From Chalara sp. BL73 (taxonomy: Eukaryota; Ascomycota; Leotiomycetes; Helotiales): DNA of 64,000 bases. The stretch is taken from positions 1-64,000 of the forward strand of contig CAKJVC010000095.1 in the NCBI GenBank assembly GCA_918026815.1. Reading direction: 5' to 3'. This document shows, one piece after another, positions 22,373 to 33,446 of the stretch. The notes under the pieces are model-generated. The model saw nothing but the letters and a program-made list of their open reading frames with translations. It had not been told where the DNA came from and made no database searches. Made by a program: the position numbers and the translations under genes. Every line of letters starts with the position of its first letter. Position 1 is the stretch's first letter.

Positions 22373-23075
22373 CGCGCTGGCTTCCTGGTGGAATTGGAGT
22401 CATTGGCCGAAGGCATCCAACACCAGATGAATCTGCTGCTACCCGTGGGTCGATGGCGCAGAAGACTTTATATAAAGGAAGGCGCTGAAGAAACTGATAT
22501 CCATAATCATATCTCTTCCTTCTTCTGTATCATAAAATGTCCGCACGACATGTTATTTATTCATATTACATGACTTATTGATCATTCCTTGCCTCTGCAT
22601 CTAGATACGTACTATTCTCAACTCCGTCTTTGGCCGGTGTTATAGTACATATTGGCAAAGTAGCAGAGATTGTTATGGGATACGACTATCTGATAACCTA
22701 AGATAAGAAACTTAATGCAACTACAGTCCTTCAAACCCAAGAACTGTGGTAACCTATATCCACATCCACATGCATCTGGGGCATGATCTGAAGCTACTTC
22801 GCCACATACGTTGGTAGTTCTGAAAACGAATATTACAGTTGACGAGGAAGCTGCGCTGACTCTTTACACTGACTCGCCATGGGACGGGTCTAGGTAGAAG
22901 CGAGAAGGGAAGCGGTCCCACAAAAAGTAATTTGTACTTGGAGGATGATCTAAGCATCTGGCTAAGAGTTGAAGAGCACCTGGGGTTATTCTTTATAGTA
23001 GATTATGGTTTCTGAACAATTGCATTATCGAAATAGGCTTTGAGTTTAAAAGGAGAATTAGGTATTCTTAATAAA
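22373..23075. promoter_or_regulatory. Promoter of the ABC transporter with one TGACTCGCC site
   Basis: TGACTCGCC at 22870-22878 lies about 200 bp upstream of the ABC transporter ATG, and a related TGACTCT lies just before it. The first part is the 3' flank of the SDR gene. Confidence 0.55.
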
Positions 23076-26000
23076 ATGTCGCATTGCTCTGGTATTCCTC
23101 TTTCTCTCGTCCCTGTTTACGCTTCGCCAGAAATTGCAGTCGACGTTTCTCCTGGAGAGCACAATAGTAAAGATATATCGGTTGAAGATGATGAAGAGGA
23201 AATAGATCAGTTAAGGAGACAGATCTCTGTACTCTCCCATGCCTCGGGGCTATCGCATCAAATCAATGGACAACTGGACTTGGAGAGCGGAGGAAAGGCA
23301 GAGGCCCACTTCTTAGAAGAGCCTCTTTCGGAGGCTCGCCAGCAAAATAGGCTCATTGGGAGTAAAAAGACAAAAGTTGGTGAGTGAGGGGCCGTAACAG
23401 GATCATTTGCTGTTGCAAGTATTTTTTGCTGACTCTAATTACTAGCTGTATGTTTCAAGCAACTTTCAGTTTTTGTGCCTGCAAACAAGCACGAAATCGG
23501 CCATATTCCGATCCTTCCTAATCTCCAACGAGCTAAGCAAGTTGTTCAATGCTGGAGTGCTAAATTGGGGCTCAAGCAAAGCACACAATCTTTACAGCAA
23601 AGACAAATTCTTAAGAATCTCAATGGCCTGGCCAAACCTGGGGAGATGGTTCTGGTTCTTGGCCGACCTGGTAGTGGGTGTTCAACATTTCTTAAGGTCA
23701 TGGCCAACTCGACCTGTGAATACTCAAAGATCAGTGGCGATTTATCATACGGGGGTATGAGTGCTAAAGAATTCGGGTTATTATTTCCCAATGAAACGGT
23801 GTATAGTGCACCAGCTGATACACATATCGCAAGTCTTACCGTACAGCAGACCCTTGAGTTTGCAGTCAATTCAAAAGCATCTAGCGCTCGGCTTCCCGGT
23901 CAATCGGTGCATGAGTACAGAGACGAGGTTGTCACGGCGCTATTGAAAATCTTCAACCTCTCACATGTCAGAAATACTCTGGTGGGGAACGAACAAATCC
24001 GCGGTATATCTGGCGGGCAACGGAAACGGGTCTCGATTGCTGAGATGATGGTTTCCGGTGCAACCGTTTCTTGTTGGGACAACTCGACATTGGGCCTGGA
24101 CGCAGTCTCTGCTACAGAGTATGTTCGATCTTTGCGAATTTTAACTAGAATTTACGAAAGTACAACTTTCGTTTCGCTCTACCAGGCGTCTGACGCGATA
24201 TATGAAGGTTTTGACAAGGTTCTCCTACTTGAGGATGGATACCAAATGTACTTCGGGCCGGCTCCTGGAGCACAGCAGTATTTCGAAAATTTGGGTTTCA
24301 CGAGATTAAAAGGACAATCAGTTCCCGACTTTCTCACAGCTTCAGTTGATCAACATCAAGTGTCGAAATCAACAATCATACAACCTACTACAGAATCAAT
24401 TGCATCGCTGTTCCAAAATTCTTCTGTTTTCTCAGAAGAGAAATCAGAAATAGACAATTGGCTCGAGAGATCGGATGTCGAAAGACTACAATTGGACTCT
24501 CAGCAAAGCCCTACTTCCTGGAGAAATCTTTGGGGCCTAAATCAGTCACACTATTCAGCATCTTTCCGGCAACAGGCAATACTAAATTTCAGGCGCCATG
24601 CTTCTTTGAAATTTCAGGACCACTTCAGCCTGACAGTTCAAACAGTTACCTCACTCATTGTTGCACTGCTTTGTGGGAGTATATACTTCCAATTACCACG
24701 AACATCGTCGGGAGCCTTCACTCGTGGTGGAGTAATTTTCATAACCCTTTTGTATAATGCATTCACTGCATTTGCAGAGCTACCAACTACAATGTTTGGT
24801 CGTCCTGTTTTAATGAAGCACAAATCATTTGGTTTTTACCGTCCAAGTGCGCTTTATGCCGGGCAAATACTGTTTGATATCCCAATGGCGGCTGCTCAGG
24901 TATTTCCACCTTATAATATAACCAGTAATAGGACTGACAACAATTAGATATTACTCTTCTCCATTATTGTCTATTTCATGGCGGGCCTCCAAACCACCGC
25001 CCAGGGATTCTTCATATTCTACGGGTTTTTAGTTATAGCTCAAGCAGTTATGACAGTCTCCTTCAGGATTATTGGTATATGTTCCAAAACGTTTGATGGA
25101 GCGATGCGCTTTGCATGTATCATAGTCATTTTGATGGTGTTAACCAGCGGCTATCTCGTGCCAATTCAGGACATGAGCTACTGGGTCAGTTGGTTCTATT
25201 GGGTCAACCCAATATCATACGTTTTCTCCTCACTCATGATGAGTGAATTCCGTGGTCTGCACCTTCACTGCAGCTTCCCTAATTTGGTTCCGAGCGGCCC
25301 TTCTTACCAAGATATCGCTTATCAAACATGTACGCTCCCAGGATCCGTATCGGGACAGTCCACTGTCGATGGTGTTGAATACTTGAAGAAAAGTTTCAGT
25401 TATGATTACAGGAATCTAGGACGAAATGGTGGCATTGTAGTATTGTTTTTTGTGGGACTCTTGCTTTTGAATATCCTAGTTGGGGAATGGGTATCTTTCA
25501 CAGTCTCTGCAACTTCGATGAAGACGTTTCTGAGGATTAAAAAAAGGGATGGCGGGACTCTCAATTTAAAATCATCGCTAGAGACGGATCATGCTTTTTC
25601 TTCCTCGGAGAGCATTCCGAGGGAAGCCCATCACTTACTCTGGAACTCAATAGGCTATAGCGTTTCAACTAGTCATGGTGAGCTTCAATTACTCCACAAT
25701 ATCTCAGGGTACGTTGAATCAGGTTGCCTCATGGCTTTGATGGGAGCTTCTGGGGCTGGAAAGTCAACACTTTTGGATGTTCTATGCTCGAGGAAAACTA
25801 CGGGGGTTGTAAAAGGTGATATTGTGGCAAATGGTCGACCAATTGGTGATTGGTTCAGGACACAGGCTGGGTATTGCGAACAGATCGATGTTCAGGAGCC
25901 AACTCAAACTGTGCGTGAGGCTTTAAGGTTCTCAGCACATCTGCGTCAGCCATTTACAGTGCCACATGACGAGAAAGAGAGATATGTCGAAGAGATTATC

Positions 26001-27655
26001 AAACTTCTTGAAATGGACGACTTCTCAGACGCATTGATTGGAAACACTCAACACGGCTTGTCTGTGGAGGAAAGGAAGAAGCTCAGCATTGGTGTTGAAT
26101 TAGCAGCTAGGCCTGAAATTCTGCTTTTTCTTGACGAACCAACTAGCGGGCTCGATTCACAGAGTGCTTTCGACATTTTGAAACTTCTTCGTCGACTCGC
26201 GAACTCCGGTCAAGCGATAATATGCACCATCCATCAACCCAACGGTGCAATCTTCGAGCTTTTCGATAGGTTGCTTCTTTTAGCTGAGGGTAAAATGATT
26301 TTTTTTGGGCCCACGACAGAGCTGGAGCGCTATTTTGCAGACCGTGGCGCACTTTGCCCTTCTCATGTCAACATTGCAGAGTTCATGCTTAACGTGCTTG
26401 CTGAGGATGGGGACCCAGCACAAGCAGCAGCCAAATGGAATAATTACTGGATAGCATCAGATCACTGCAGCAAAATGTACCAGCAGATCAGGATTCTCCA
26501 AACTTCAAACCAGGCAGTAAGTAAGCATTCTTGATGTGACTTCTGCTTCAGATGCTAATCTGCGGTATAGCCCAGGGATCCGCCCAAAGAAGGTTCACAG
26601 CTTTTGGATCTCGCCATGCGCTTAGGGTTGGTTTCACACAGAGCATCTACGTCGCTGTGGCGGACTCCCGAATACGGGAATACTCGACTTTTCAACCATA
26701 TTGCAGTTGGCCTCCTGACTGGCCTCGCGTATCTCAATATCGGAAACGCGGCATCAGATCTCCAATACCGTGTTTTCGTCATATTCCAGCTCACCGTACT
26801 ACCTTCGATGATTCTTCCGCAAGTTCAGGCTCGATTCGAATTATTCCATGCTCTTTTTAACAGAGAGAAGAACTCAAAAATGTACCCAAAAGAAGTTTTT
26901 CTTCTGTCTGTGTTTATCGCAGAGATGCCTCAAATTCTGTTGTGTTCTTTAGCAGTAAGTGGTATTTGAAGGATGGAATGAACTCACCAGCTGATCTGTC
27001 TTTATTATAGTTCTTTATATGCCTTTATTTCCCAACAGGATTCAGCCGTGTCGCAGGAAAGGCAGGTTTTCAATTCTTAATGGTGGTTTTGGTTGAGATT
27101 TTTTCTGTTCTCCTCGGACAGGCGGTAGCAACATTGACGCCCTCAGCATATATTGCATCTCTTTTCACACCCTTCCTGTTGGTCACTTTCTCGTTATTCT
27201 GTGGTGTTACAGTACCGCCACCCGGCATCCCAATATTCTGGAGAGTCTGGTTGTATCGGCTTAACCCCTTCACATACCTTGTAGGAGGCATGATGGAAAC
27301 AGAACTTAGCGGACTAAGGGTGCAATGTCAACCTAGAGAATTTCAGCGTTTCGCGCTTCCCGGAAATCAAACCTGCATAGAGTATGCTGGTACGTTCTTG
27401 AAAACGGCTACAGGTTATTTCGAAGACCCAAATTCGACTAGATCCTGTGCTTATTGCCCCTACCAAGATGGTGATACTTTCATTGAGCAATTTGGCCTCA
27501 GCGCAGCTTACCGGTGGAGGGATCTTGGAATTTTTACCGCATTTTGCGGGAGTACGTTCGTCATCTATTTTATCGCTGGAAGGTGTGTGGCTCCGTTAGG
27601 CATTGTGAAATACAATCTGACCTTTTATAGTCGTTCCAACCGGTTGAGACGCTGA
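23076..27655 (+). CDS. Full-size PDR-type (ABCG) ABC transporter
   Basis: Five exons (23076-23379, 23470-24899, 24948-26516, 26571-26954, 27011-27655) give 1443 aa in the (NBD-TMD)2 order of fungal pleiotropic drug resistance pumps. Seen in NBD1: degenerate Walker A GRPGSGCST (about residues 166-174), signature SGGQRKRVS and Walker B CWDNSTLGLD. Seen in NBD2: canonical Walker A GASGAGKST, the degenerate signature LSVEERKKLS and LLFLDEPTSGLD. This asymmetry between halves is normal for the PDR family, though NBD1 has Leu where STRGLD is usual. Six-helix membrane domains follow each NBD, and the last extracellular loop is cysteine-containing. Known role: ATP-driven export of hydrophobic compounds at the plasma membrane. 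Inference: self-protection against a toxic terpenoid-like substrate or intermediate, given the cluster. Confidence 0.93.
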
Positions 27656-28433
27656 ATGAATTGAGAAACGGAAAGAAACTAACGTAGCTATCTTCAAGCA
27701 TCCGAGTAAACTCCAGAAATACAAATGATGGTAGAATAAAATCCAACGGCATCGTAAGATTAAGGACCATGTGTTGTACCTAAAAATTTGAACCTAAATT
27801 AGCTGGTACTGTCAGGGAACAAGATCATGTAAAAAGGGTTGATTTGGTTGTATTGTAATTGGTTGCACTATGTGTGTGAGTGAGAGAGAGGGAGAGAATG
27901 ATGTCTTAAATACAGGGATGTGTTCCCCATGATAGGTACTTTGACTGAACCTGGGAGGTTCTTAGTACATTGAAGAAGCGATTCTAAGGAATAGCATATT
28001 AATCTATTACTTATTCGGCCTCGCATCAGAGTAGTCGCGTATGTAATCTTGGAGACTTAGGGGTATTGACTGTGATGAACATATTGTTTAAAAAACTCAG
28101 CGGCTCTGTTACTATCCAAATACACATTCTTGTTGACATACGTACTAAATTTATTTATGCGTTTGAAAGGCCATAGAATATACCATTGAAGCTATGTTGT
28201 ACTCAGGGCATAAAAGATCAGATTTGCTTAAGAAATGGTTCTAAGAGGCTTAATTTCTCAGTGAGAGGCAACCTTATTTAGTTCCTGAGAACTACAGTGG
28301 CTACTCCAAACAACCCTGATCACCCTTATTCTGATATGCTAGATACATACATTTCCCTTAAGCAGAACGACACTCAGTCATGCAAAATATCACACTGGCG
28401 TCTCTTATTGGAACTCCAAAATGAGGTCAGTTA
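27656..28433. other. Convergent spacer between ABC transporter and BVMO2
   Basis: AT-rich. It contains a purine-rich GTGTGAGTGAGAGAGAGGGAGAG tract split around 27870-27895 and no convincing coding sequence. Confidence 0.4.
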
Positions 28434-30720
28434 CTACGTTAGTTCCACGATTTTTACATCATCGAGATCTAGAAACACATTAGTGTTGTGGAAAGTAGCA
28501 AACAGAACTAATTACACACTTACAATATGCTAGATCAGACTTGTTCTTCTCACGATCGGAAGTGCCGTTGCCCATGAACACGAATGGATTTGACTAATTT
28601 ACGAGTCAGCATGGTTTTAAAATCAAACGTCGGTGGTGAAAGCTCGCAATTCTTACATGGATATACTCAATCTCGTAATCCTCCCACCTTGGTGACATCA
28701 CTACATCCATGAAGTGAATACTAGATCCCGGCCACACAGCTGTGACAGCTCCAGTCATTTCATCTTTATCTGGAGTCGAAATTTTAAGCGTGTTTCTTAT
28801 AATGTGAAATCAACAATAGCCACTTACACCAGCTTCGGCAACTACCGCTCCAGACCAACTCCCTGTGGACAGCCTGCGTGTACTCATTAAATGCATCCTG
28901 AATCTTTTGTTTTATGTTCATGGATTTGATTTGTTCTTTTTGCATCTTGGTCAACGCGGAAACTATATATTTTGCCCTACATAGTATTAATGACCCGATC
29001 AGTATTCCGAAAGCCAGTCAACGTGATACATACGAAGATTCAATGCAAGGCATCAAGGAACCATTGGCAATTGGTGTGTTCGGCCCAAGAAACGCTGGGT
29101 TGAGTATGAGCAGGTGACTCTTTCAACGGAAGTAGGGGAAACAGCGGCTGGCTTACTCCAGTAATTTGGAAACCCGGAAACCGCAAGTCCCATGTAAGCT
29201 TCGGCGTAGGATTTTGCCCACATTGATCGTAAATTACGGCCATCCATGCCAAACAGATCAAACGCAGGGATAAACGAAGTATCAAAGCCAGTAGCACAAA
29301 CGATAGCATCCAGCTCATGGATCTCCCCATCCGAAGTCTCGATTCCATTTTCGACTATGCGTTGGATTGGCGTTGCCACGACAGAAACATTGTCTTGTTG
29401 AATGGCTTTAAGATATGGTCTACCAGGCGTCAATCTTCGACAGCCTAGCTCCCATCTACTAGATTTAGTAGCGTATTCTATTGAGATAGTACGTGGAGCG
29501 AAACTAACTTTGGTATCAATTTTTCTTGAAGTTCTGTCGACGTGATGGATTTACGCATCATGCTTTCTGCCCACTGAAAAAAATTCAGTCAACTTAAAAT
29601 ATATGGAAGATAATGATACATACTTCACGCCCTTCAATTTGTGCTGATGACTTTTTGATGCTACCTGCGAAATTTTCATTCATTTGCTGCTCGATTGCTT
29701 TTCGAAATTTTTTATAGTACTGAGGGTCTTGACGGAACTGTTGCTTTTGTTCGGCTGTATCTATCGACAAATTAGATAGCTTGCCTCTTAATGGATCCTA
29801 CATATCATACAAGGTTCATTAAAACTCGAGGACTCGATACCAAACCCAACGCTTGGGAGAATATATGTTGGCGATCGCATGTAAACTTCAAGATTTTGCA
29901 CAGTTGGCTGGAGCTTAGGCACTACTTGAATTCCAGTCGCACCAGTGCCAATCACAGCAACCTTTTTACCGCCCCAGTCCCAAGAAGAGTCCTGTAGATA
30001 CCATCAGACGTATGCAATAAAGGGGATGGGCAGTATACCCAATTGGCTGTATGTAGCTTAGATCCTCTAAAAACGCCAAGTCCGGGTATATCTGGCCACT
30101 TCCATTGATTTAAGATTCCTGCTGCATTAATAAATACATCTCCTTCTACCTCACGCTTACTACCGTCGCCTCGAGCGATTCCAAGTACCCATTTGCTTCT
30201 TTGGGAAATCCACTGAGCAGAAATTACTTGGGAGGCGAGATGTACGCGGTCAAGCACGCCAAACTTCTCAGCAACGCCTCGGAAATACTGATATATTTCT
30301 GCTGCAGGAGAAAAACTGCGACTTATTAATAACCCTTTGCCCAGCTAGTCTTATATATAATCACACGTACTGTGAACTCCAATTTGGGTTAGATGCGAAT
30401 GTGTACTGATATGCATGACTCGCAATATCACATGCCGCCCCGGGATACCTATTCTCAAACCAAGTACCACCAACGTCTGTGTTCTTGTCAAAAATATCAA
30501 ACGTAATTTTGGGAAGCTTCAACAACTCGATCGCCATTGCAATACCAGATGGCCCTGCACCTGCCACGAGCACATGGAGGGGCCGACGGGAGTCATCATA
30601 GCTAGAATGGTGTCCATACGTAATATCCACCGGGATCCCTAAATCTATTCTGCTATCGCCATTCAAAGTATCGTCATTAAAGAAGTGGCCATTCAGCTGT
30701 TCGTTGCTGATTTCAATCAT
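28434..30720 (-). CDS. Baeyer-Villiger flavin monooxygenase 2 (11 exons)
   Basis: Eleven exons: 30720-30371, 30315-30039, 29991-29811, 29760-29624, 29573-29509, 29455-29157, 29094-29034, 28976-28828, 28769-28657, 28593-28524, 28468-28434. The product is 578 aa and every junction keeps frame. Seen: FAD site GAGPSG at residues 54-59, then GGTWFENRYPGAACDIASH; BVMO fingerprint FRGSKLHTANW; NADP site GTGATG; CATGFDTSFIP; FLGPNTPIANGS; and the C-terminal FMGNGTS. At first sight the locus looks shredded by stops, but each break has a canonical donor, acceptor and compatible phase, so it is an intact intron-rich gene. Known role: ketone to ester or lactone. It shares domain order with BVMO1 but is shorter at the N-terminus and has ten introns against three, so it is not a recent tandem duplicate. 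It is divergent from the mini Zn2Cys6 gene. Confidence 0.9.
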
Positions 30721-31106
30721 GTTGACAGGTAATGCAAAATTTATCCTAATGTGAGGGGTAGTAAACAGGGTCAAGCACGTGTCGGATTTTAATATTTTTG
30801 ACACTCCGAAGATGTGTCCGGGGTAAATGAAGGCTTGAAAAGAGGAGACGAACGAGTGGCTATGGATGTACTACATGACGAAGCCGTTCTAGTCTAATTG
30901 AGTCAGCGTGGATATGTCAGCTTTGCCACCATATTAAGCGAGTTTGCGTGGGGCAGCCGTTGTCAGATATTCACTTGTTCTGGCCAGCTTTATGATGTAC
31001 AAAATGGAGATCAGGAAGAAAACAGAGATCTTTACAATGCGGTCCTTGTTTCCAACTTCTCAATTTTATTCTGCCCTGACCCGGATCATCGAAGCAAGAC
31101 AGACAC
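30721..31106. promoter_or_regulatory. Divergent promoter of BVMO2 and mini Zn2Cys6 gene
   Basis: Contains TGAGTCAGCG at 30899-30908, about 180 bp upstream of BVMO2. It shares GAGTCAGCG with the palindrome region at 11115-11123 and is a consensus AP-1-like TGACTCA on the opposite strand. No coding signal was found. Confidence 0.45.
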
Positions 31107-31877
31107 ATGAACACTTTTGTCTTAGCCCCCCACCCCACCATCAATATGTTGGAGTCCAAACCATCCACTACCAATAATCCCACTCTAGCTGCTCAGCCGA
31201 CTGTTAAAAAGACTCGAATCCGGCGAGGTGTGAAAAGAGCGGGGTGGGCTTGCATGGCATGCAGGTCGCGGAAAGTTAGGTGCAATGTTGCATATTTTGG
31301 ACAACCATGTTCAAATTGTAGGCACGACGAGCTCGACTGTGTTCGGCCACTGACACGCCGACAGAAGTAAGTCCACTCACGTGAAATACTGCTAGAAGCT
31401 CTCAACATAGTATTGTTTATGCTTATATATTTATGGTATTAGGAACCTAAAGACACGTGCGGATCTCACTGTAGGAGGGTTATGGACTCCGGACTACAAT
31501 GAGTGCGACCGCTCAACTACAAATACCAATAATAGTGGAATATTTGCAGATCCGCAGAGCGCAATTATGCAGCATGAGGCCACGACATACTCCGGGCAAA
31601 TTCCAGATTGCCCTTGCGATGTATATAGCTTCATGGCATGTCCATTTTGCACCACGGGTGTGAGTTAACTCACATGGAACTATGCAATCCAGGCTCCTCT
31701 CTTTTAATTCGCTAATAGCAACTCTGGGCATTACAGGAACTGACAAATCTGACTGGAGATGCCCAAAAGCTAGCAGGCAACGATCGTAGTGAATCGAGTG
31801 GTTTAAACTCGGATTTTGATTTTTTTGGTCTGGGGCAAGATATAAAAAATGCAATTTCAGGGTGGGCTGTATCTTAA
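31107..31877 (+). CDS. Short Zn2Cys6 DNA-binding protein without a fungal regulatory domain
   Basis: Three exons (31107-31366, 31443-31659, 31737-31877) give 205 aa. Seen: a complete binuclear zinc cluster with Cys at residues 49, 52, 59, 68, 71 and 78 (spacing C2C6C8C2C6C), preceded by a basic stretch (KKTRIRRGVKR). The remainder is Ser/Thr/Asn-rich with a small cysteine pair region (CPCDVY, CPFC) and an acidic-aromatic tail (NSDFDFFGLG) that could be an activation segment. There is no room for the usual middle homology region, so the protein is either a naturally small regulator or the N-terminal remnant of a longer one. If the last intron is retained the protein ends at 161 aa. Position next to BVMO2 suggests a cluster-specific role alongside the bZIP factor. 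Confidence 0.75.
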
Positions 31878-32968
31878 TACTCACAATTATGAAAATTTTA
31901 TAAAGTTTCTACTATCTAAATGCTGCAAGTGTAATACAATTTGTAAACAAGCCTTTATCATTTTTATATCTTCTTTTAATATTTTAATATTTTAATATGT
32001 TGAGATACCTATCACCGTGCAAAAGGCGTAGTAGCTATTGACTACACTCTTACGGTGGTGATATTAGTTCCTTGAATCTTAATTCTTAGGTATCAGGTGC
32101 TGGAGTAGTGTGGCACAAATCAACTCACATTGATACGACGACTAATTTCTACCCTTCCCACTGCGTCTTGAGTCTCCTTCTTATACCTTCCGTACCCCTG
32201 GCGGCTCCCTAGTGCCCATATATGCTAAGTCCCAGAGCCTTTACCGAGCCCCTGATTGCCTCTTTAGCACGTGACATCCTGGCACCTGACAGGTTGATTG
32301 TCTGATAACTGCAACCTTTCTTGAAAGTAGATACAGCATAGCATAGGCTAAACAACATGAAAAATGGTAGTTATGTTAAAGAATACAAAAGTAATATCCC
32401 GTATATAAGCGTATTCATATTGCAAAATCTGATATAATTCTTTTTTTTTGGTAGACTGGTGATTATCTGCCTAAGAAATGCGCTGACGAGATGCATGTTT
32501 CCTAACTAACAATCACTCCAAGGACATAGACCTAGATTGGCTATAACGTTTGTCAGCAAAGCCGTTGCATACAGGTCTACTGGCAGCATAGCTGGGATGA
32601 CCTACTTTATCATGTGACCCATTAGAGCATGAGAACAAACCAATGTGGGTGCTAGGATGAAATATGGTCACAACTTTTAAAATCGTTGATTTATTTACCG
32701 AAGTTGATTTCGATTCCCACTGTACAACAAGATAAAGTTTGTCAGGTGGGTATGCACTGACGGCTCTGTCACATATTATAGGATATGGTAAAAAGCGACC
32801 CCTGTTGGGCACGGCGATACGAAAGCGCCACATGAGTCACACCTTCACTCTCGAACGCCTGCATAAAAAGCGAAATTCGCCAAATATATATGACACCAAA
32901 GGGGAGGACTCATCGAAAGAATCCATTACTTTTCAGCGAAACTAAACTTGATCCTTATAGGACTAAGA
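31878..32968. other. Intergenic, AT-rich
   Basis: Low-complexity AT (an ATTTTAATATTTTAATATT run near 31975-32000), then a GC-richer patch at about 32140-32300 with no coding content. No gene seen. Confidence 0.45.
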
Positions 32969-33446
32969 ATGCTTGGCCACGTCTCCCTCCGCGTCTGCGA
33001 CCTCGAAGCCTCTGTCAAATTCTACACCGAGGCCCTTTCTCCCCTTTCCTACGTCGCCACACGTTTCCCGTCCGTTATTGGGCTCGGCTCTTCATTCTCT
33101 TCAGCTCCGATTCCTGATTTGTGGCTCCGGGAGTACAAGCCAGGTCCGGAGAATGACTACAGCCAGAAACCCACACCGATACATATCTCATTTTACGTGA
33201 AAGGACGGAAGACAGTTGACGACTTCTATACTTGCGGGATCAAGGCTGGAGGAAAGGACAATGGTGCGCCAGGGGTGAGGCCGTGGATGGAGGGATACTA
33301 TGGTATGTATTGTACGACGGTGATGTCGCAGGTGTTTTTGAACCGTGAAACTGAATGTGGTTATTTATTCAGCGGCATATCTGCTAGACCTTGATGGAAA
33401 TAATGTTGAAGTGGTTTATTTTGAGAAGAATGCTGGTGGAGAGTAG
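32969..33446 (+). CDS. Glyoxalase/VOC-superfamily small protein
   Basis: Two exons (32969-33302, 33373-33446) give 135 aa. Seen: N-terminal MLGHVSLRVCDLEASVKFYTEAL, the classic first beta-alpha-beta unit of the vicinal oxygen chelate fold with metal-ligand His near residue 4. After splicing the end reads YLLDLDGNNVEVVYFE, where the Glu is the usual last metal ligand. The intron has donor GTATGT and acceptor CAG. Known members are glyoxalase I, ring-cleavage dioxygenases and antibiotic-binding proteins, so the function is open. It lies beyond the BVMO2/Zn2Cys6 pair and is not obviously co-regulated. Confidence 0.85.

Noticed and set aside
28434..30720. Locus looked like a BVMO pseudogene because of many stops and frame changes.
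   Set aside because: Ten canonical introns with compatible phases restore a 578-aa protein with all BVMO motifs and a normal C-terminus.
8698..31877. Secondary-metabolite biosynthetic cluster.
   Set aside because: No polyketide synthase, NRPS, terpene cyclase, prenyltransferase or P450 is present; the enzyme set fits degradation better.
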